A stretch of DNA of 64,000 bases, from NCBI RefSeq assembly GCF_048263515.1, contig NZ_JBLXEC010000001.1, forward strand, positions 124,001-188,000, written 5' to 3'. Shown here piece after piece: positions 42,602 to 52,282 of the stretch (position 1 is the first letter of the stretch; each line of letters opens with the position of its first letter). A program made the translations under genes and the position numbers. Under the pieces are notes generated by a model. That model was not told where the DNA came from. It was given only the letters and a program-made list of their open reading frames with translations, and searched no databases. The stretch comes from Marinovum sp048263515. GTDB taxonomy: Bacteria > Pseudomonadota > Alphaproteobacteria > Rhodobacterales > Rhodobacteraceae.

Positions 42602-44482
42602 TCAGGCCCCCGGCAGGTCCCAGACCCGGATCACCTGCCCGCCCTCGCGCATCGCCGCCAGATCCTCGGCCGAGGGCAGCCCGACCGGCACCTCCGGCGG
42701 CGTCTCGCCCTCGGCCAATTGCCCGGCAAAGACCCAGGCCCCGAACGACCACGCGCCCGGCTCCAGCGCGCAGGTCAGCTGCGGCACCCAGGTGCGCGGC
42801 GCGATCAGGTTGGTGTTGGGCTCTGGCGCGATCACCCGGGGCGTGCGCGCCCGGGCCCCGGCCAGCGGTGCCGCGACATCGGCGATGCAGCTCACGTCTC
42901 CAGCCGTCACCATCCGCGCCAGCGTTCCCGTAGCCTCGGGCACCAGCGCCGGCCCCGGCGTCGGATCATCGCGGCGCAGGGCAAAGCCGCCCTCGACCGT
43001 GTCCACCGGCCGCGCCGTAACGATCCGGTGCAGCCGCAAGTGCCAGGGCGCCCGCGCCAGCAGCCAGGTTTCCACCTCGACTTCCGGCATCGGCGACCAT
43101 GCGGAATAGAGCCAATCCGCCCCGATCCGCGCCATGCTCTCGCGGCAGCGCACCATCGCCAGCTCGCCATCCTCGGAAAACGCCAGCATGTTGTCGAAGG
43201 GGCCATTGGCAAAGGCCCGCCCCTCGGTCTCGGTGCTGAAGCCGTAGCGGGTGGAATAGGCGAACTTGTTGTACTTCTCGGCGGTGCGCCCGAAGGTCGG
43301 CGATTGCTGGCCGCCGGCCAGCACCGTCACGTCGCCCTTGTGCTCGAATTTCACCATGCCGGGCTCCGGCAGGCTCACCACCTGCGGGCGCGGCGCCGGG
43401 GCGGTCTCCTCGGCGGTCCAGAACGGATGATCCTCTGGCAGGGCCAGCGGCGCAAAGGCCTTCATCGCCCAATAGGGCGATCCGGGCGAATTGTAGCGCT
43501 CGGCCATGCTCAGCTGCGGATAGCCGTAACCGATGCTCAGCACGCCGCGCGGATCGGCAATCGGCTGCGTCGACCACCAGCGCAGGTTGCGTGCCCAGAG
43601 CCCGCGGATCTCGCCCCAGGGCAGTGCCTCCTCGTCGGCCAGCGCCAGGGTGCCCCAGAACCCGGCATGGGCAAAGCGATAGGTCAGCGACCGGCCATAA
43701 GGCAGCGCCGCGCCATCGGCGGCGTACCAATGGGCGATCTGCGGCGCAAAGGCGCGTGCCCGTTCGCGGAACCTGTCGCGCCGGGCGCTGTCGGCCTCGG
43801 GGCCGTATTGCGCATAGATCAGCCCGTAGAAATGCATCGCAAAGGGGATGTAGTGATCGGCCTGACGCTGCGATCCGTCGCGGTACCAGCCGTTGCCCAT
43901 GTCCCAGCCTTCCAGCCGGTCGAGGTTGGCCGCGATGATCGACAGGTCATGGTCCACCCCCACCCGGCTCAGCCCGAGCGACACCAGCACGTGAAAGAAG
44001 TTCCAGTTGTTGGGCGCCGGCGTCTGCTGCAGAGAATTCAGCAGCCAGTCGCGCAGGCAGTCGCGGCCGCGCTGGCTCATCCCGTCCCAGAACACCTCGG
44101 GCGCCAGCGCCAGCGCATAGCCGATGGCGGCGCTTTCGACCATCCGCTGGTCGCGGTCGGTGACCGGCCCCCAGTATTCCGGATGTTCCGGGTCGGCGCC
44201 GTTCTCCAACCCGGTGACAAAGGTCTCGATCCCGTCGAACCGCCCGCCACCGGCCAAGAGCGGTGCCAGCCCCCAGAACGGTCGGACCAGCCCTTCGAGA
44301 TCGGCGGCAGCGACATGGAAATGCGCCCCCGTCGCCCCGAGAGTGATCCTTGCGCAGCCCGGCGAGGCCGCCGCCAGCAAGGGCGTGGCAAGATCGACCA
44401 CGGCGCGCGCCGCATCGGCGCGTGTGGCAAAGGGGTTGCCGGCCATCGGATTGGCCGGCGCGTTGGAAACAAGGTCTTTCAT
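42602..44482 (-). CDS. DUF2264 domain-containing protein
   Basis: A 626-residue protein with no signal peptide. The N-terminal two thirds is an alpha/alpha-toroid-type DUF2264 domain with conserved blocks FWGLAPLLAGGG (about residues 69-80), NNWNFFHVLVSLGL (about 158-171), GWYRDGSQRQADHYIPFAMHF and YRFAHAGFWGTLAL, rich in Trp, Tyr and His as in glycan-active toroids. The C-terminal part is beta-rich. Biochemistry of the family is poorly known; it often accompanies oligosaccharide transporters and polysaccharide degradation genes. Its start overlaps the ATPase stop (TGATG). An enzyme acting on an imported oligosaccharide is plausible. Confidence 0.82.
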   Translation of the reverse strand: MKDLVSNAPANPMAGNPFATRADAARAVVDLATPLLAAASPGCARITLGATGAHFHVAAADLEGLVRPFWGLAPLLAGGGRFDGIETFVTGLENGADPEHPEYWGPVTDRDQRMVESAAIGYALALAPEVFWDGMSQRGRDCLRDWLLNSLQQTPAPNNWNFFHVLVSLGLSRVGVDHDLSIIAANLDRLEGWDMGNGWYRDGSQRQADHYIPFAMHFYGLIYAQYGPEADSARRDRFRERARAFAPQIAHWYAADGAALPYGRSLTYRFAHAGFWGTLALADEEALPWGEIRGLWARNLRWWSTQPIADPRGVLSIGYGYPQLSMAERYNSPGSPYWAMKAFAPLALPEDHPFWTAEETAPAPRPQVVSLPEPGMVKFEHKGDVTVLAGGQQSPTFGRTAEKYNKFAYSTRYGFSTETEGRAFANGPFDNMLAFSEDGELAMVRCRESMARIGADWLYSAWSPMPEVEVETWLLARAPWHLRLHRIVTARPVDTVEGGFALRRDDPTPGPALVPEATGTLARMVTAGDVSCIADVAAPLAGARARTPRVIAPEPNTNLIAPRTWVPQLTCALEPGAWSFGAWVFAGQLAEGETPPEVPVGLPSAEDLAAMREGGQVIRVWDLPGA

Positions 44483-46155
44483 CAGGCCACCAGGTGTCGT
44501 TTGCGCGGGTCGGGGATCGGCACCGCTGAAATCAGGCGTTGGGTATAAGGCTCCTGCGGGGCGTCGCAGATCTGCACGGCGGTGCCGGTCTCGACCACGC
44601 GGCCCTTGTGCATCACCGCCACCCGGTCGCAGAAATAGCGCACCACGCCGATGTCATGGGCAATGAACAGGATCGACAGGTCCAGCGCGTCGCGCAGATC
44701 AAGCAGCAGATCGAGGATCTGCGCCCGGATCGACCCATCCAGCGCCGAGGTCGCCTCGTCGGCGATGATCACCCGCGGATCGAGCGCAATCGCCCGCGCA
44801 ATGCCGATGCGCTGACGCTGGCCGCCCGAGAAGGCATGCGGATAGCGCTCCATGGCGCTGGCCGGCAGGCCCACACGCTCCAGCAGTTCGCCGACGCGCT
44901 TGCGCAGCGCCGCGCCCTTGAGCAACCCGTTGACCAGCAGCGGCTCGCCGATGATCTGCTCCACCGTCATCCGGGGATTGAGCGACCCGTAGGGGTCCTG
45001 AAAGATCATCCGCATCTCGCGATAGACCTGCCCGTCGCGAAAGCTCGCCTTGTCGGTCAGGTCCTTCACCGCGCCGTCGCGGCTGTGATAGACCGCCCTG
45101 CCCGCCTGCGGCTGGAACCGGCCCATCAGCACCCGCGCCAGCGTCGTCTTGCCGGAACCGCTCTCGCCGACGATGCCGAGGATCTCGCCGCGCCGCAGCT
45201 CGATCGACACCCGGTCGAGCGCCTGCACCCCGGCGACGCGTTTCTTCAACAACCGCTTCTTCTTGTTGGGAAAGGCCAGCGACAGGTCCTGCGTCTCGAT
45301 CAGCACCTCGTCCGAGGCCGGCTTGGCGCGGCCATGCGGCGCCTCGTCCAGCCCCATCGAGGCCTTGAGCAGCTTCTTCGTATAGGCATGGGCAGGCGCG
45401 TGGAACACCTGGTCGACCGGGCCGGTCTCGACCACCGCGCCATGCAGCATGACGACCACCTGATCGGCGATCTCGGCCACAACGCCCATGTCATGGGTGA
45501 TGAACATCACCGCCATGTCGCGGCTTTCCTGCAGGCCTTTCAACAGCTTGAGGATCTCCGCCTGGGTGGTGACGTCCAGTGCCGTGGTCGGCTCGTCGGC
45601 GATCAGGATGTCAGGCTCGCAGCCCAGCGCCATGGCAATCATCGCCCGCTGCCGCATGCCGCCGGAATACTCGAAGGGGTACTTGTCGATCGCCTCTTCC
45701 GGGTTGGCGATCTGCACCGCGCGCAGCGCCTCGATCGCCTTGGCGCGCGCCTCGGCCGGGGTCACCTCCTGGTGCAGCAGGATCGCCTCGATGATCTGCT
45801 GGCCGATGGTGTGCACCGGCGACAGCGAGGACATCGGCTCCTGAAAGATCATCGCGATGCGCGCGCCGCGCACCGCCCGGATCTCGGCGCCGTCAGGGTC
45901 GAGCCCCGAGAGCTCGATCCTCTGCCCCGCCTTCACGTCGACGAGGTTGATCGCACCCGACTTGATCACCGCCGGCTCGACGATGTTCAGGACGGCCCGC
46001 GCGGTCACCGATTTGCCCGAGCCGGATTCACCGACGAAACAGGTGGTCTGCCCCAGCTTCAGATCGAAGCTGACGTCAGAGATCGCCGTCGTCTCGCCCT
46101 TGCGGTGCGGAAAGGCCACCGAGAGGCCGCTGACCTGGAGAACCGTATCGTTCAT
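44482..46155 (-). CDS. ABC transporter ATP-binding protein, fused DppD-DppF type
   Basis: A 557-residue protein with two complete ATPase modules. The first has Walker A GESGSGKS (about residues 43-50), signature YSGGMRQR and Walker B ILIADEPTTALD; the second has GESGSGKTT (about 327-335), FSGGQRQR and VIIADEATSALD. Each is followed by the oligopeptide-type C-terminal motif (YTKKLL; PYTQRLISAVP). It powers the family 5 transporter encoded upstream. The ATG at 46155 has GAGGAG 6 nt before it. Fusion of the two ATPases is common in alphaproteobacterial opp/dpp-like systems. Confidence 0.93.
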   Translation of the reverse strand: MNDTVLQVSGLSVAFPHRKGETTAISDVSFDLKLGQTTCFVGESGSGKSVTARAVLNIVEPAVIKSGAINLVDVKAGQRIELSGLDPDGAEIRAVRGARIAMIFQEPMSSLSPVHTIGQQIIEAILLHQEVTPAEARAKAIEALRAVQIANPEEAIDKYPFEYSGGMRQRAMIAMALGCEPDILIADEPTTALDVTTQAEILKLLKGLQESRDMAVMFITHDMGVVAEIADQVVVMLHGAVVETGPVDQVFHAPAHAYTKKLLKASMGLDEAPHGRAKPASDEVLIETQDLSLAFPNKKKRLLKKRVAGVQALDRVSIELRRGEILGIVGESGSGKTTLARVLMGRFQPQAGRAVYHSRDGAVKDLTDKASFRDGQVYREMRMIFQDPYGSLNPRMTVEQIIGEPLLVNGLLKGAALRKRVGELLERVGLPASAMERYPHAFSGGQRQRIGIARAIALDPRVIIADEATSALDGSIRAQILDLLLDLRDALDLSILFIAHDIGVVRYFCDRVAVMHKGRVVETGTAVQICDAPQEPYTQRLISAVPIPDPRKRHLVA

Positions 46156-46165
46156 GACTGTCTCC

Positions 46166-47356
46166 TCACTTCGCATAGGGGTCTGCGGCGTCGCGCAGCC
46201 CGTCGCCGATGAAGTTCATCGCCAGAACGGCGATCACGATGGCCGCGCCGGGCAGCAGCAGCCAAGGCGCGGTGGCGAGCGTGCGGATGTTCTGCGCCTC
46301 CTGCAGCAGCACGCCCCAGGAAATCACCGGTGCTTGAAGCCCGAGCCCAAGGAAGGACAGCGCGGTTTCCGCCAGGATCATCGCCGGCACGGCGAGCGAG
46401 GCGGCGGTGATGATATGGCTGGTGAAGGCCGGCACCATGTGGCGCAGGATCACCCGCAGGTGCGAACAGCCGTCATAGCGCGCGGCGGCCACGTAATCCT
46501 CGCCATTCAGCGCCAGAAAGCGGCCCCGCACCACCCGCGCCAGTTCCGTCCAGCCAAGGAAGGACAGGATCAGGGTGATGGCGAAATAGGTCTGCAGTGG
46601 CGACCAATCCGACGGCATCGCCGCGGCCAGCCCCATCCACAACGGGATGGTGGGCAGCGAGCGCAGGAACTCGATGGCGCGCTGCGTGACGGCATCGAAC
46701 CAGCCGCCGAAATAGCCCGCCGCGCCGCCGATGATCACGCCCAGAACCAGGCTCATGATCACGCCGACAAGGCCCACCGACAGCGAGATTTGCGTGCCGT
46801 AGACCAGCCGCGAAAACATGTCCCGCCCCAGCCGGTCAGCCCCGAACAGATAGAACGGATCGCGCGTCTTCTCGGGCCCCAAGAGGTGGATGTCGGTCGG
46901 GATCAGGCCGAACAGCTTGTAGTCCCAGCTGCGCTTGAAGAAGGTCAGATAGATCTTCTTCTCCTCGTCGATCACGAAGGTCCGGCGCAGCGCCTCGGGC
47001 TCGATTTCCACCTTGTAGCCATAGACATACGGCCGGATCGACCAGCCGTCCTCGGTCCGGTCGATGAAATGCAGCGCCTGCGGCGGCGCATAGGTGTAGC
47101 GCGCCTTGACGTCGCCGGGATCGTTCGGCGCGACAAAGCCGGCAAAGACCGCGACCAGCACGAAGAGCCCGAGGATCCACAGGCTGATGACGGCCAGCCG
47201 GTGCTTGGCAAAGCGCCGCCGGATCAGCTGCCACTGGCTCTCGGTGCCGTGGCTGGCGTCGATGCGGGGATCGACCTCGCCCACCGAAGGCTCGGGCGTG
47301 TCGCGCACCGCACCGATGCGGGCGTCGGGGGAATTTGCAGGGGTTGTGAGGGTCAT
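46166..47356 (-). CDS. ABC transporter permease (OppC/DppC type)
   Basis: A 396-residue permease, longer than DppC because of a loop of over 100 residues between the first membrane segment (LAVISLWILGLFVLVAVFAGFVAP) and the DLLG-type segment (FGADRLGRDMFSRLVYGTQISLSVGLV). The long periplasmic loop is typical of oligosaccharide-type family 5 transporters. The binding-protein-dependent motif YVAAARYDGCSHLRVILRHMVP-like region is at about residues 287-308. It overlaps the DppB-type gene by one base. Confidence 0.9.
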   Translation of the reverse strand: MTLTTPANSPDARIGAVRDTPEPSVGEVDPRIDASHGTESQWQLIRRRFAKHRLAVISLWILGLFVLVAVFAGFVAPNDPGDVKARYTYAPPQALHFIDRTEDGWSIRPYVYGYKVEIEPEALRRTFVIDEEKKIYLTFFKRSWDYKLFGLIPTDIHLLGPEKTRDPFYLFGADRLGRDMFSRLVYGTQISLSVGLVGVIMSLVLGVIIGGAAGYFGGWFDAVTQRAIEFLRSLPTIPLWMGLAAAMPSDWSPLQTYFAITLILSFLGWTELARVVRGRFLALNGEDYVAAARYDGCSHLRVILRHMVPAFTSHIITAASLAVPAMILAETALSFLGLGLQAPVISWGVLLQEAQNIRTLATAPWLLLPGAAIVIAVLAMNFIGDGLRDAADPYAK

Positions 47357-48354
47357 CAGTTGGCTCCCACCATGCCAAGCCGGATGCGCGGATCGATCCA
47401 GGCCAGCAGAAGATCGGAAATCAGGGTGCCGACCAGCGTCAGCAGCCCCATGAACATGATCAGCGCGCCCGCCAGGTACATGTCCTGGCTGAGCAGCGCG
47501 CGCAGCAGGATCGGCGACAGCGTCGGCAGGTTGAGCACGATGGCGGTGACAAAGGACGACGAGATCACCGTCGGCAGCACCCAGCCGATGGTCGAGACCA
47601 GCGGGTTCATCGCCACCCGCACCGGATAGCGCCAGATCAGCTTGCGCCGTGCCAGGCCCTTGGCGCGCGCAGTCAGCACATAGGGTTTGTTCAGCTCGTC
47701 CAGCAGGTTGGCGCGCAGCACGCGCACCAGCTGCGCCGCGCCTGCGGTCGAGATCACCAGGATCGGCGCCCAGACGTGGCTCGCGAAATCGAGGACGCGG
47801 TCAAGCGACCAGCGCGCATTCATGTATTCGGGCGAAAAGAGCCCGGTGATGGTCACGCCGAACCAGTTGTAGCAGATGTACATCAGCACCAGCGCAAACA
47901 GGAAGTTGGGGATGGCGAGCCCGAGGAAGCCGAGGATCGTCGCGGCGTAGTCGCCCAGCGAATACTGGTTGACCGCGGAATAGATGCCGATCGGGATCGA
48001 CACCGCCCACATCACCACCACCGCCGTCAGCTCGACGCCCAGCGAAATGCCGATCCGCTGCGAGAAGATCTCGGACACCGGGCGCTGCATCTCGAAGCTG
48101 TAGCCGAAATTGCCGCGCAGGATTTCCGACAGCCAGGCCCAGTATTGCACCAGCACCGGCGAGTCGAGCTTGTAGCGTTCGCGCAGCGCGATGATCGTGT
48201 CCTGATCGACGCTCTCGCCCGAGGCCGAGAGCCCGGCGATATAGGAGGTCACGAAGTCCCCCGGTGGCAACTGGATCACGATGAAGACCACGACCGACAA
48301 GGCCAGAAGCGTCAGGATCATCGTCACCAGTCTGCGGCTCAGATAGGTCAGCAT
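47356..48354 (-). CDS. ABC transporter permease (OppB/DppB type)
   Basis: A 332-residue permease with six membrane segments. It opens MLTYLSRRLVTMILTLLALS and has QLPPGDFVTSY, the usual DppB N-terminal motif, then YVLTARAKGLARRKLIWRYPV (about residues 225-245), the ATPase-contacting loop. It forms the membrane channel with the DppC-type protein downstream. Confidence 0.92.
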   Translation of the reverse strand: MLTYLSRRLVTMILTLLALSVVVFIVIQLPPGDFVTSYIAGLSASGESVDQDTIIALRERYKLDSPVLVQYWAWLSEILRGNFGYSFEMQRPVSEIFSQRIGISLGVELTAVVVMWAVSIPIGIYSAVNQYSLGDYAATILGFLGLAIPNFLFALVLMYICYNWFGVTITGLFSPEYMNARWSLDRVLDFASHVWAPILVISTAGAAQLVRVLRANLLDELNKPYVLTARAKGLARRKLIWRYPVRVAMNPLVSTIGWVLPTVISSSFVTAIVLNLPTLSPILLRALLSQDMYLAGALIMFMGLLTLVGTLISDLLLAWIDPRIRLGMVGAN

Positions 48355-48388
48355 GGGTCTCTCCCCCCGTTGAGACAGCGCGGCAGAT

Positions 48389-48415
48389 CGGGCGCGGGCA
48401 CAGGGCCCGCGCCCG
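48389..48415 (-). terminator. intercistronic hairpin after the family 5 binding protein
   Basis: A perfect 11-bp GC-rich stem (arms 48389-48399 and 48405-48415, 5-nt loop) in the 69-bp gap between the binding-protein stop and the permease start. Confidence 0.5.
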
Positions 48416-48423
48416 GGATGCGC

Positions 48424-50313
48424 TTACTTCTTGTAGTAGAGCTGCGAGGTTTCCATCGGACCGGGCTGCGGATAGACCCAGGTATAGACCTGGCCCTCCG
48501 GCACGTTGCCGAGGTTCTTGTTGGCAACGATATAGCCATCCGCCGGCAGCACGGTGCCGATCACATAGAACTGCTCTGCCGCGATATCGAGAATCTCGCC
48601 GAAGATCTCCTTCTGCTTTTCCTTGTCAGCAGTGGCGATCATCTCTTCGTACAGGTCCATCTGCTTCTGAACCACCGGCGGCGGGGTTTCGGCGATGGTG
48701 CTGCCGCTCTTCATGAAGTGCTGCGCCCAACCCTGCGCGAAAGAGGACTCCAGGTTGAACGGGAAGTAGTAGCGCGGATCGAGCAGCGCATCGCTCATCC
48801 CGCCGTCACCCCACCAGATGTGCATGTCGTGGCTGTTGTTCTGGATCCGCTCGTAGACCAGGCTGCGCTCGGCGTTGCGGGCGTCGAGGTCGATGCCGAT
48901 CTCCTGCCATTGCTCGGCCACCAGCTGGGCGATGTCGTTGAACTCGATCTGGTCCGAAGGCGAGAACAGCTGAATGCGGATCGGTTCGCCGTCAAAGCCC
49001 AGGCGAATGCCGTCGCTGTCACGCTCGGTCAGGCCCAGCCCGTCAAGCAATTCGTTGGCGCGGTCCGGGTCATATTCGGTGAACTGCTTGGCCAGAGTCT
49101 CGTTGTAGAACTGCGACGAGGGGCGCGGCGCGGCCTGATAAGGCTCGCCCTGCCCGGCAAAGACCACGTCGATGATCTCTTCCCGGTCCATCCCCAGCGA
49201 CAGCGCGGCGCGGAAGTCCTTTTCGTTGTAAAGCTTGCGCTTTTCCGGGTCCTGATGGGTCATGTTGAGCTGAAAGATCGCGTGGTTCATCCGCGCATCG
49301 GTGGTGGATTTCAGCGTATAGCCGCCGTTTTCCTGGCCGTCATAGATCACCGGCTTGTTGGTGACGGTGGCAAAGTGACGGTTGGAGAAATCGATCTCGC
49401 CGTTGACCACCTTGAGCACGATGTCCTCGACGTTCTCGGTCTGAACCATCTGCACCTTGTCGATATAGGGCAGCTGGTTGCCCTCGGGGTCGACTTTGAA
49501 GAAATAGGGATTGCGCTCCCATTCGATCAGCTGGTTCAGCCCGTCATAAGGCGTGACCTGGCGCCAGGCAAAGAGCAGCGGGCGGTCCTCGTCGACGAAG
49601 TTGAAGAAGCAGGTCTGCTCGATCGCCTGGGTCCAGCTGTCGAAACCGGCGGCCTTGGCGGTCTCGTTGGCGTCAGGGCTCACCTCGGGGAAATACTTGC
49701 CGCAGTAGTGCTTGGCGGCATTGACGATGAACTGGCCTTCGACCGTCGCCAGCCGCTCGAGGAACAACCCGTTGGGGGCATCCAGCGTGATCTTGAAGGT
49801 CAGCGAATCGACCACCTCGCTCGAGATCGCCTCCCAGTCAAAGCCGTTGGCCTTGCGCCCGCCGTAGGCCGGGCTGCGCATCACGTCGAGGGCGAATTTC
49901 AGGTCCTCGGCGGTAAAGGGCTCGCCATCCGACCACTTGTGGCCCTCGCGCAGGTAGAAGGTGAACTCGGTCGCATCCTCGTTGACCTCGAAGCGTTCGG
50001 CCACGTTCGGCACGACCTTGGTCCATTCGTAGTCATAGGCGACCAGCGGCTGGTAGCCCACGGTGCGGCGGATCCAGCCGGTGTCATAGGTGCCCTTGAG
50101 CGCCGAGCGCCAGGTGCCGCCATAGGTGCCGACCGCTTCGATCGGCTCGACCACGAAGGGGGTCTTGGGCAGGCGTTCGTCGACCGGCGCCAGCGTGCCG
50201 GCCTCGACCGCGGCCTTCAGGTCCGGCGCCTCGGAATACTCCTGCCCGAAGGCAGGCCCCGCCAGCGCGACAAGCGCCGCCAGCGACACTCCGGTGAATT
50301 TGGTTCTCAGCAT
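48424..50313 (-). CDS. ABC transporter substrate-binding protein, family 5
   Basis: A 629-residue periplasmic protein with a signal peptide ending ALAGPAFGQ (about residue 24). It shows ERFEVNEDATEFTFYLREGHKWSDGEPFTAEDLKFALDVM, the core family 5 motif (positions about 105-145), then YNEKDFRAALSLGMDREEIIDVVF and FYNETLAKQFTEYDP. Relatives bind oligopeptides, oligosaccharides or opines. The DUF2264 and sugar-isomerase neighbours favour an oligosaccharide. GGGAGGA 5 nt upstream fixes the ATG at 50313. Confidence 0.92.
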   Translation of the reverse strand: MLRTKFTGVSLAALVALAGPAFGQEYSEAPDLKAAVEAGTLAPVDERLPKTPFVVEPIEAVGTYGGTWRSALKGTYDTGWIRRTVGYQPLVAYDYEWTKVVPNVAERFEVNEDATEFTFYLREGHKWSDGEPFTAEDLKFALDVMRSPAYGGRKANGFDWEAISSEVVDSLTFKITLDAPNGLFLERLATVEGQFIVNAAKHYCGKYFPEVSPDANETAKAAGFDSWTQAIEQTCFFNFVDEDRPLLFAWRQVTPYDGLNQLIEWERNPYFFKVDPEGNQLPYIDKVQMVQTENVEDIVLKVVNGEIDFSNRHFATVTNKPVIYDGQENGGYTLKSTTDARMNHAIFQLNMTHQDPEKRKLYNEKDFRAALSLGMDREEIIDVVFAGQGEPYQAAPRPSSQFYNETLAKQFTEYDPDRANELLDGLGLTERDSDGIRLGFDGEPIRIQLFSPSDQIEFNDIAQLVAEQWQEIGIDLDARNAERSLVYERIQNNSHDMHIWWGDGGMSDALLDPRYYFPFNLESSFAQGWAQHFMKSGSTIAETPPPVVQKQMDLYEEMIATADKEKQKEIFGEILDIAAEQFYVIGTVLPADGYIVANKNLGNVPEGQVYTWVYPQPGPMETSQLYYKK

Positions 50314-50349
50314 GTTGTCTCCTCCCAATGGATTGCTGTTTTCGTCAGG

Positions 50350-51135
50350 TCAGGCCGCGACCGGGTGGCAAAGCCGCCGCAGGTCGCGCATGTCGTCAAG
50401 GAACCGGGCCGCGTCATCGTCCTGAACGAACTCGAGGTATCCGCAGCGCGGATGCGGCCAGGTCGGTGCCGGGCGCCAGGCGTCGAAAAGCGCGCGCCAA
50501 TGGTCCAGCCCCTCCGCCAGCGGCCGGCGTTGCTGGCCGCTTTCGGTCATGATCCAGTAAAAGACGTGCAGATCGCCCAGCCACGGCTGCAGCAGCGCCA
50601 GCTCCTCCAGCCAGCGCGCCCGCCCCCGCCCCGGCACCGGCTGCCAGTAGCTGAAGAGGTTGGCGTGATCCGCCGTCCGCAGCAGGTCGCGCGCATCCTC
50701 GGCCTCCTCGGTCAAGGTGTTGCGGTGGTATTCGACGCTGATGGTGATCCCGTGTTCGGCGGCTCTGCGCGCCATCTCGGCCAGGTCCTTGGCGCAGGCC
50801 TCGAACCCCGCCACACCGGCCTCGGCGCGGATCCTGTCGCCGGCCCAGACGCGGATGTTGCCGGCACCAAGCGCCCGCGCCGAGACCAGAACCGCCGCGA
50901 AGTCCTCCAGACAGCCCTCCGTCCCGGCCCGCACGTAAGAGCCGTAGGACGAGGGCAGGATGCCCTTCGCCTCGCAGAGCGCCCGGACCTGTTGCGCCAC
51001 GGCAACATCGCCCGGCGGCACATGCCTGTCGCCCCCCCATTCGATCGCCTCGACACCGGTCTCGGCCGCGAGGTCGACCAGCGCCTCGGGCGTCAGCGCC
51101 CGAAAGGTCACCGAGCAGAGGCCGGCGCGGATCAT
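50350..51135 (-). CDS. sugar phosphate isomerase/epimerase family protein (xylose isomerase-like TIM barrel)
   Basis: A 261-residue AP2Ec/TIM-barrel protein: MIRAGLCSVTFRALTPEALVDL, then VEAIEWGGDRHVPPGD, NIRVWAGD (about residues 93-100), ITISVEYHRNTLTEEAE (E and H metal ligands, about 130-146) and LHVFYWIM. It probably isomerises or epimerises a keto-sugar or a sugar acid. It overlaps the hydroxyacid dehydrogenase upstream (ATGA) and is followed after 36 bp by the binding-protein gene, in the same operon. Confidence 0.84.
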   Translation of the reverse strand: MIRAGLCSVTFRALTPEALVDLAAETGVEAIEWGGDRHVPPGDVAVAQQVRALCEAKGILPSSYGSYVRAGTEGCLEDFAAVLVSARALGAGNIRVWAGDRIRAEAGVAGFEACAKDLAEMARRAAEHGITISVEYHRNTLTEEAEDARDLLRTADHANLFSYWQPVPGRGRARWLEELALLQPWLGDLHVFYWIMTESGQQRRPLAEGLDHWRALFDAWRPAPTWPHPRCGYLEFVQDDDAARFLDDMRDLRRLCHPVAA

Positions 51136-52154
51136 GCCACCCGCTCCCAGTCGGCGATGATGACCTCGTGCTGAAGCGGCTCGTTGCGGGTGAAGCGCTC
51201 GATATCGTCCAGCACCATCGCGGTCATGTCGCAGACCTCGCAGCCGAAGGACCCGGCGATATGCGGCGTGACGGTGACATTGGGCAGCGACCAGAGCGGC
51301 GAGTCGTCCGGCAGCGGCTCGGGGTCGGTGACGTCGAGCACGGCAAAGATCCGCCCCTCCGTCATCGCCGCCACCAGTGCGTCGTTGTCGATGATCCGGC
51401 CGCGCGCGGTGTTGATCAGCAGCGCCCCGTCGCGCATCTTGGCAAACTCCGCCGCGCCAAAGCTGCGCTCGGTCGATGGCAGCAGCGGCTGGTGCAGGCT
51501 GACCACGTCGCTCTCGCGCAGCAGCGCGTCCATCTCGACCTTGCGGGCGCCCATCGCGGCGGCGGCCTCTTCGCTGACAAAGGGGTCATGCAGCAGCACC
51601 GCGATGCCGTGATGGCGCAGGTCGGCGGCCACCAGCCGACCGATGCGCGACGCGCCGATGATGCCGACGGTGCGCCCGGAATTGCCCACCGGCCCGGCAA
51701 GAACCGTGCGCCGGGTGGCAATCGCCGAGCGTTCGGCGCGATAGACCTTGCGCCATTCCGGCACGCGTTTGAGATGCAGCAGGATATGCGCCAGGGTGAA
51801 CTCCGCCACCGGCTTGGCATTGGCGTCGGCGGCGCTCACCACCGTCAGCCCCTCGGCGGCGGTGCCCGGCGACAGCACACCTTTCACCGTCCCGGCCAGA
51901 TGCGCCACCATCCGCAGCTTCGGCATTCGCCGGCGCAGCTCGGCATCCAGCGGACGTGACCGCCAGCCGGTTAGCAGGATCTCGACATCCGCCAGCAGCG
52001 GCGCCGCCTCGTCGTCGCGCAGATCGGCAATCGGCTCTGGCGTCAGCAGGTCGGTCAGCGTACCCAACCGGCCCATGTTGCGCTCGCGGCAGGCGGCCGG
52101 AAAGTGGATCTCGAACTCTGGCGTGTCGAGCTGGATCAGCGATGAAAAGCGCAT
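51132..52154 (-). CDS. D-isomer-specific 2-hydroxyacid dehydrogenase family protein
   Basis: A 340-residue NAD-dependent dehydrogenase with the Rossmann motif VGIIGASRIGRLVAADL (about residues 144-160), NTARGRIIDNDAL (catalytic Arg, about 231-243), a DPEPLP acidic residue and PHIAGS (catalytic His, about 294-299). It would reduce or oxidise a 2-keto/2-hydroxy acid made from the imported compound. The ATG at 52154 follows GGGAG; the frame is open further upstream but would run through the operator array. It is the first gene of the operon reaching to the DUF2264 gene. Confidence 0.88.
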   Translation of the reverse strand: MRFSSLIQLDTPEFEIHFPAACRERNMGRLGTLTDLLTPEPIADLRDDEAAPLLADVEILLTGWRSRPLDAELRRRMPKLRMVAHLAGTVKGVLSPGTAAEGLTVVSAADANAKPVAEFTLAHILLHLKRVPEWRKVYRAERSAIATRRTVLAGPVGNSGRTVGIIGASRIGRLVAADLRHHGIAVLLHDPFVSEEAAAAMGARKVEMDALLRESDVVSLHQPLLPSTERSFGAAEFAKMRDGALLINTARGRIIDNDALVAAMTEGRIFAVLDVTDPEPLPDDSPLWSLPNVTVTPHIAGSFGCEVCDMTAMVLDDIERFTRNEPLQHEVIIADWERVA

Positions 52155-52165
52155 TCCGTTCTCCC

Positions 52166-52244
52166 TGCAACGGTGACTTGCAGAGATACTTGCATGATTT
52201 GCGCAATGCCGCAAGTTTTTGTGCATTCATGCAATAAATTTGCA
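52166..52244. promoter_or_regulatory. TTGCA operator array upstream of the hydroxyacid-dehydrogenase operon
   Basis: Seven or more TTGCA/TGCAA-like half-sites in 79 bp: TGCAA 52166-52170, TTGCA 52178-52182, TTGCA 52190-52194, the palindrome TTGCGCAA 52199-52206, CGCAA 52210-52214, TGCAT-TC-ATGCA 52222-52233 and TTGCA 52240-52244. Several are about 12 bp apart, near one helical turn. The same half-site is clustered upstream of the adjacent LacI gene, so the LacI protein is the likely binder. Confidence 0.55.
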
Positions 52245-52282
52245 CTGGCGGCAGAAACGCCCGGCAACCCGCTGTTATACCG

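Noticed and set aside
47776..51174. A very long open frame on the plus strand (over 1,100 codons)
   Set aside because: It lies opposite the family 5 ABC genes, is rich in His, Arg, Asp and Gly as antisense frames of high-GC genes are, and matches no family.
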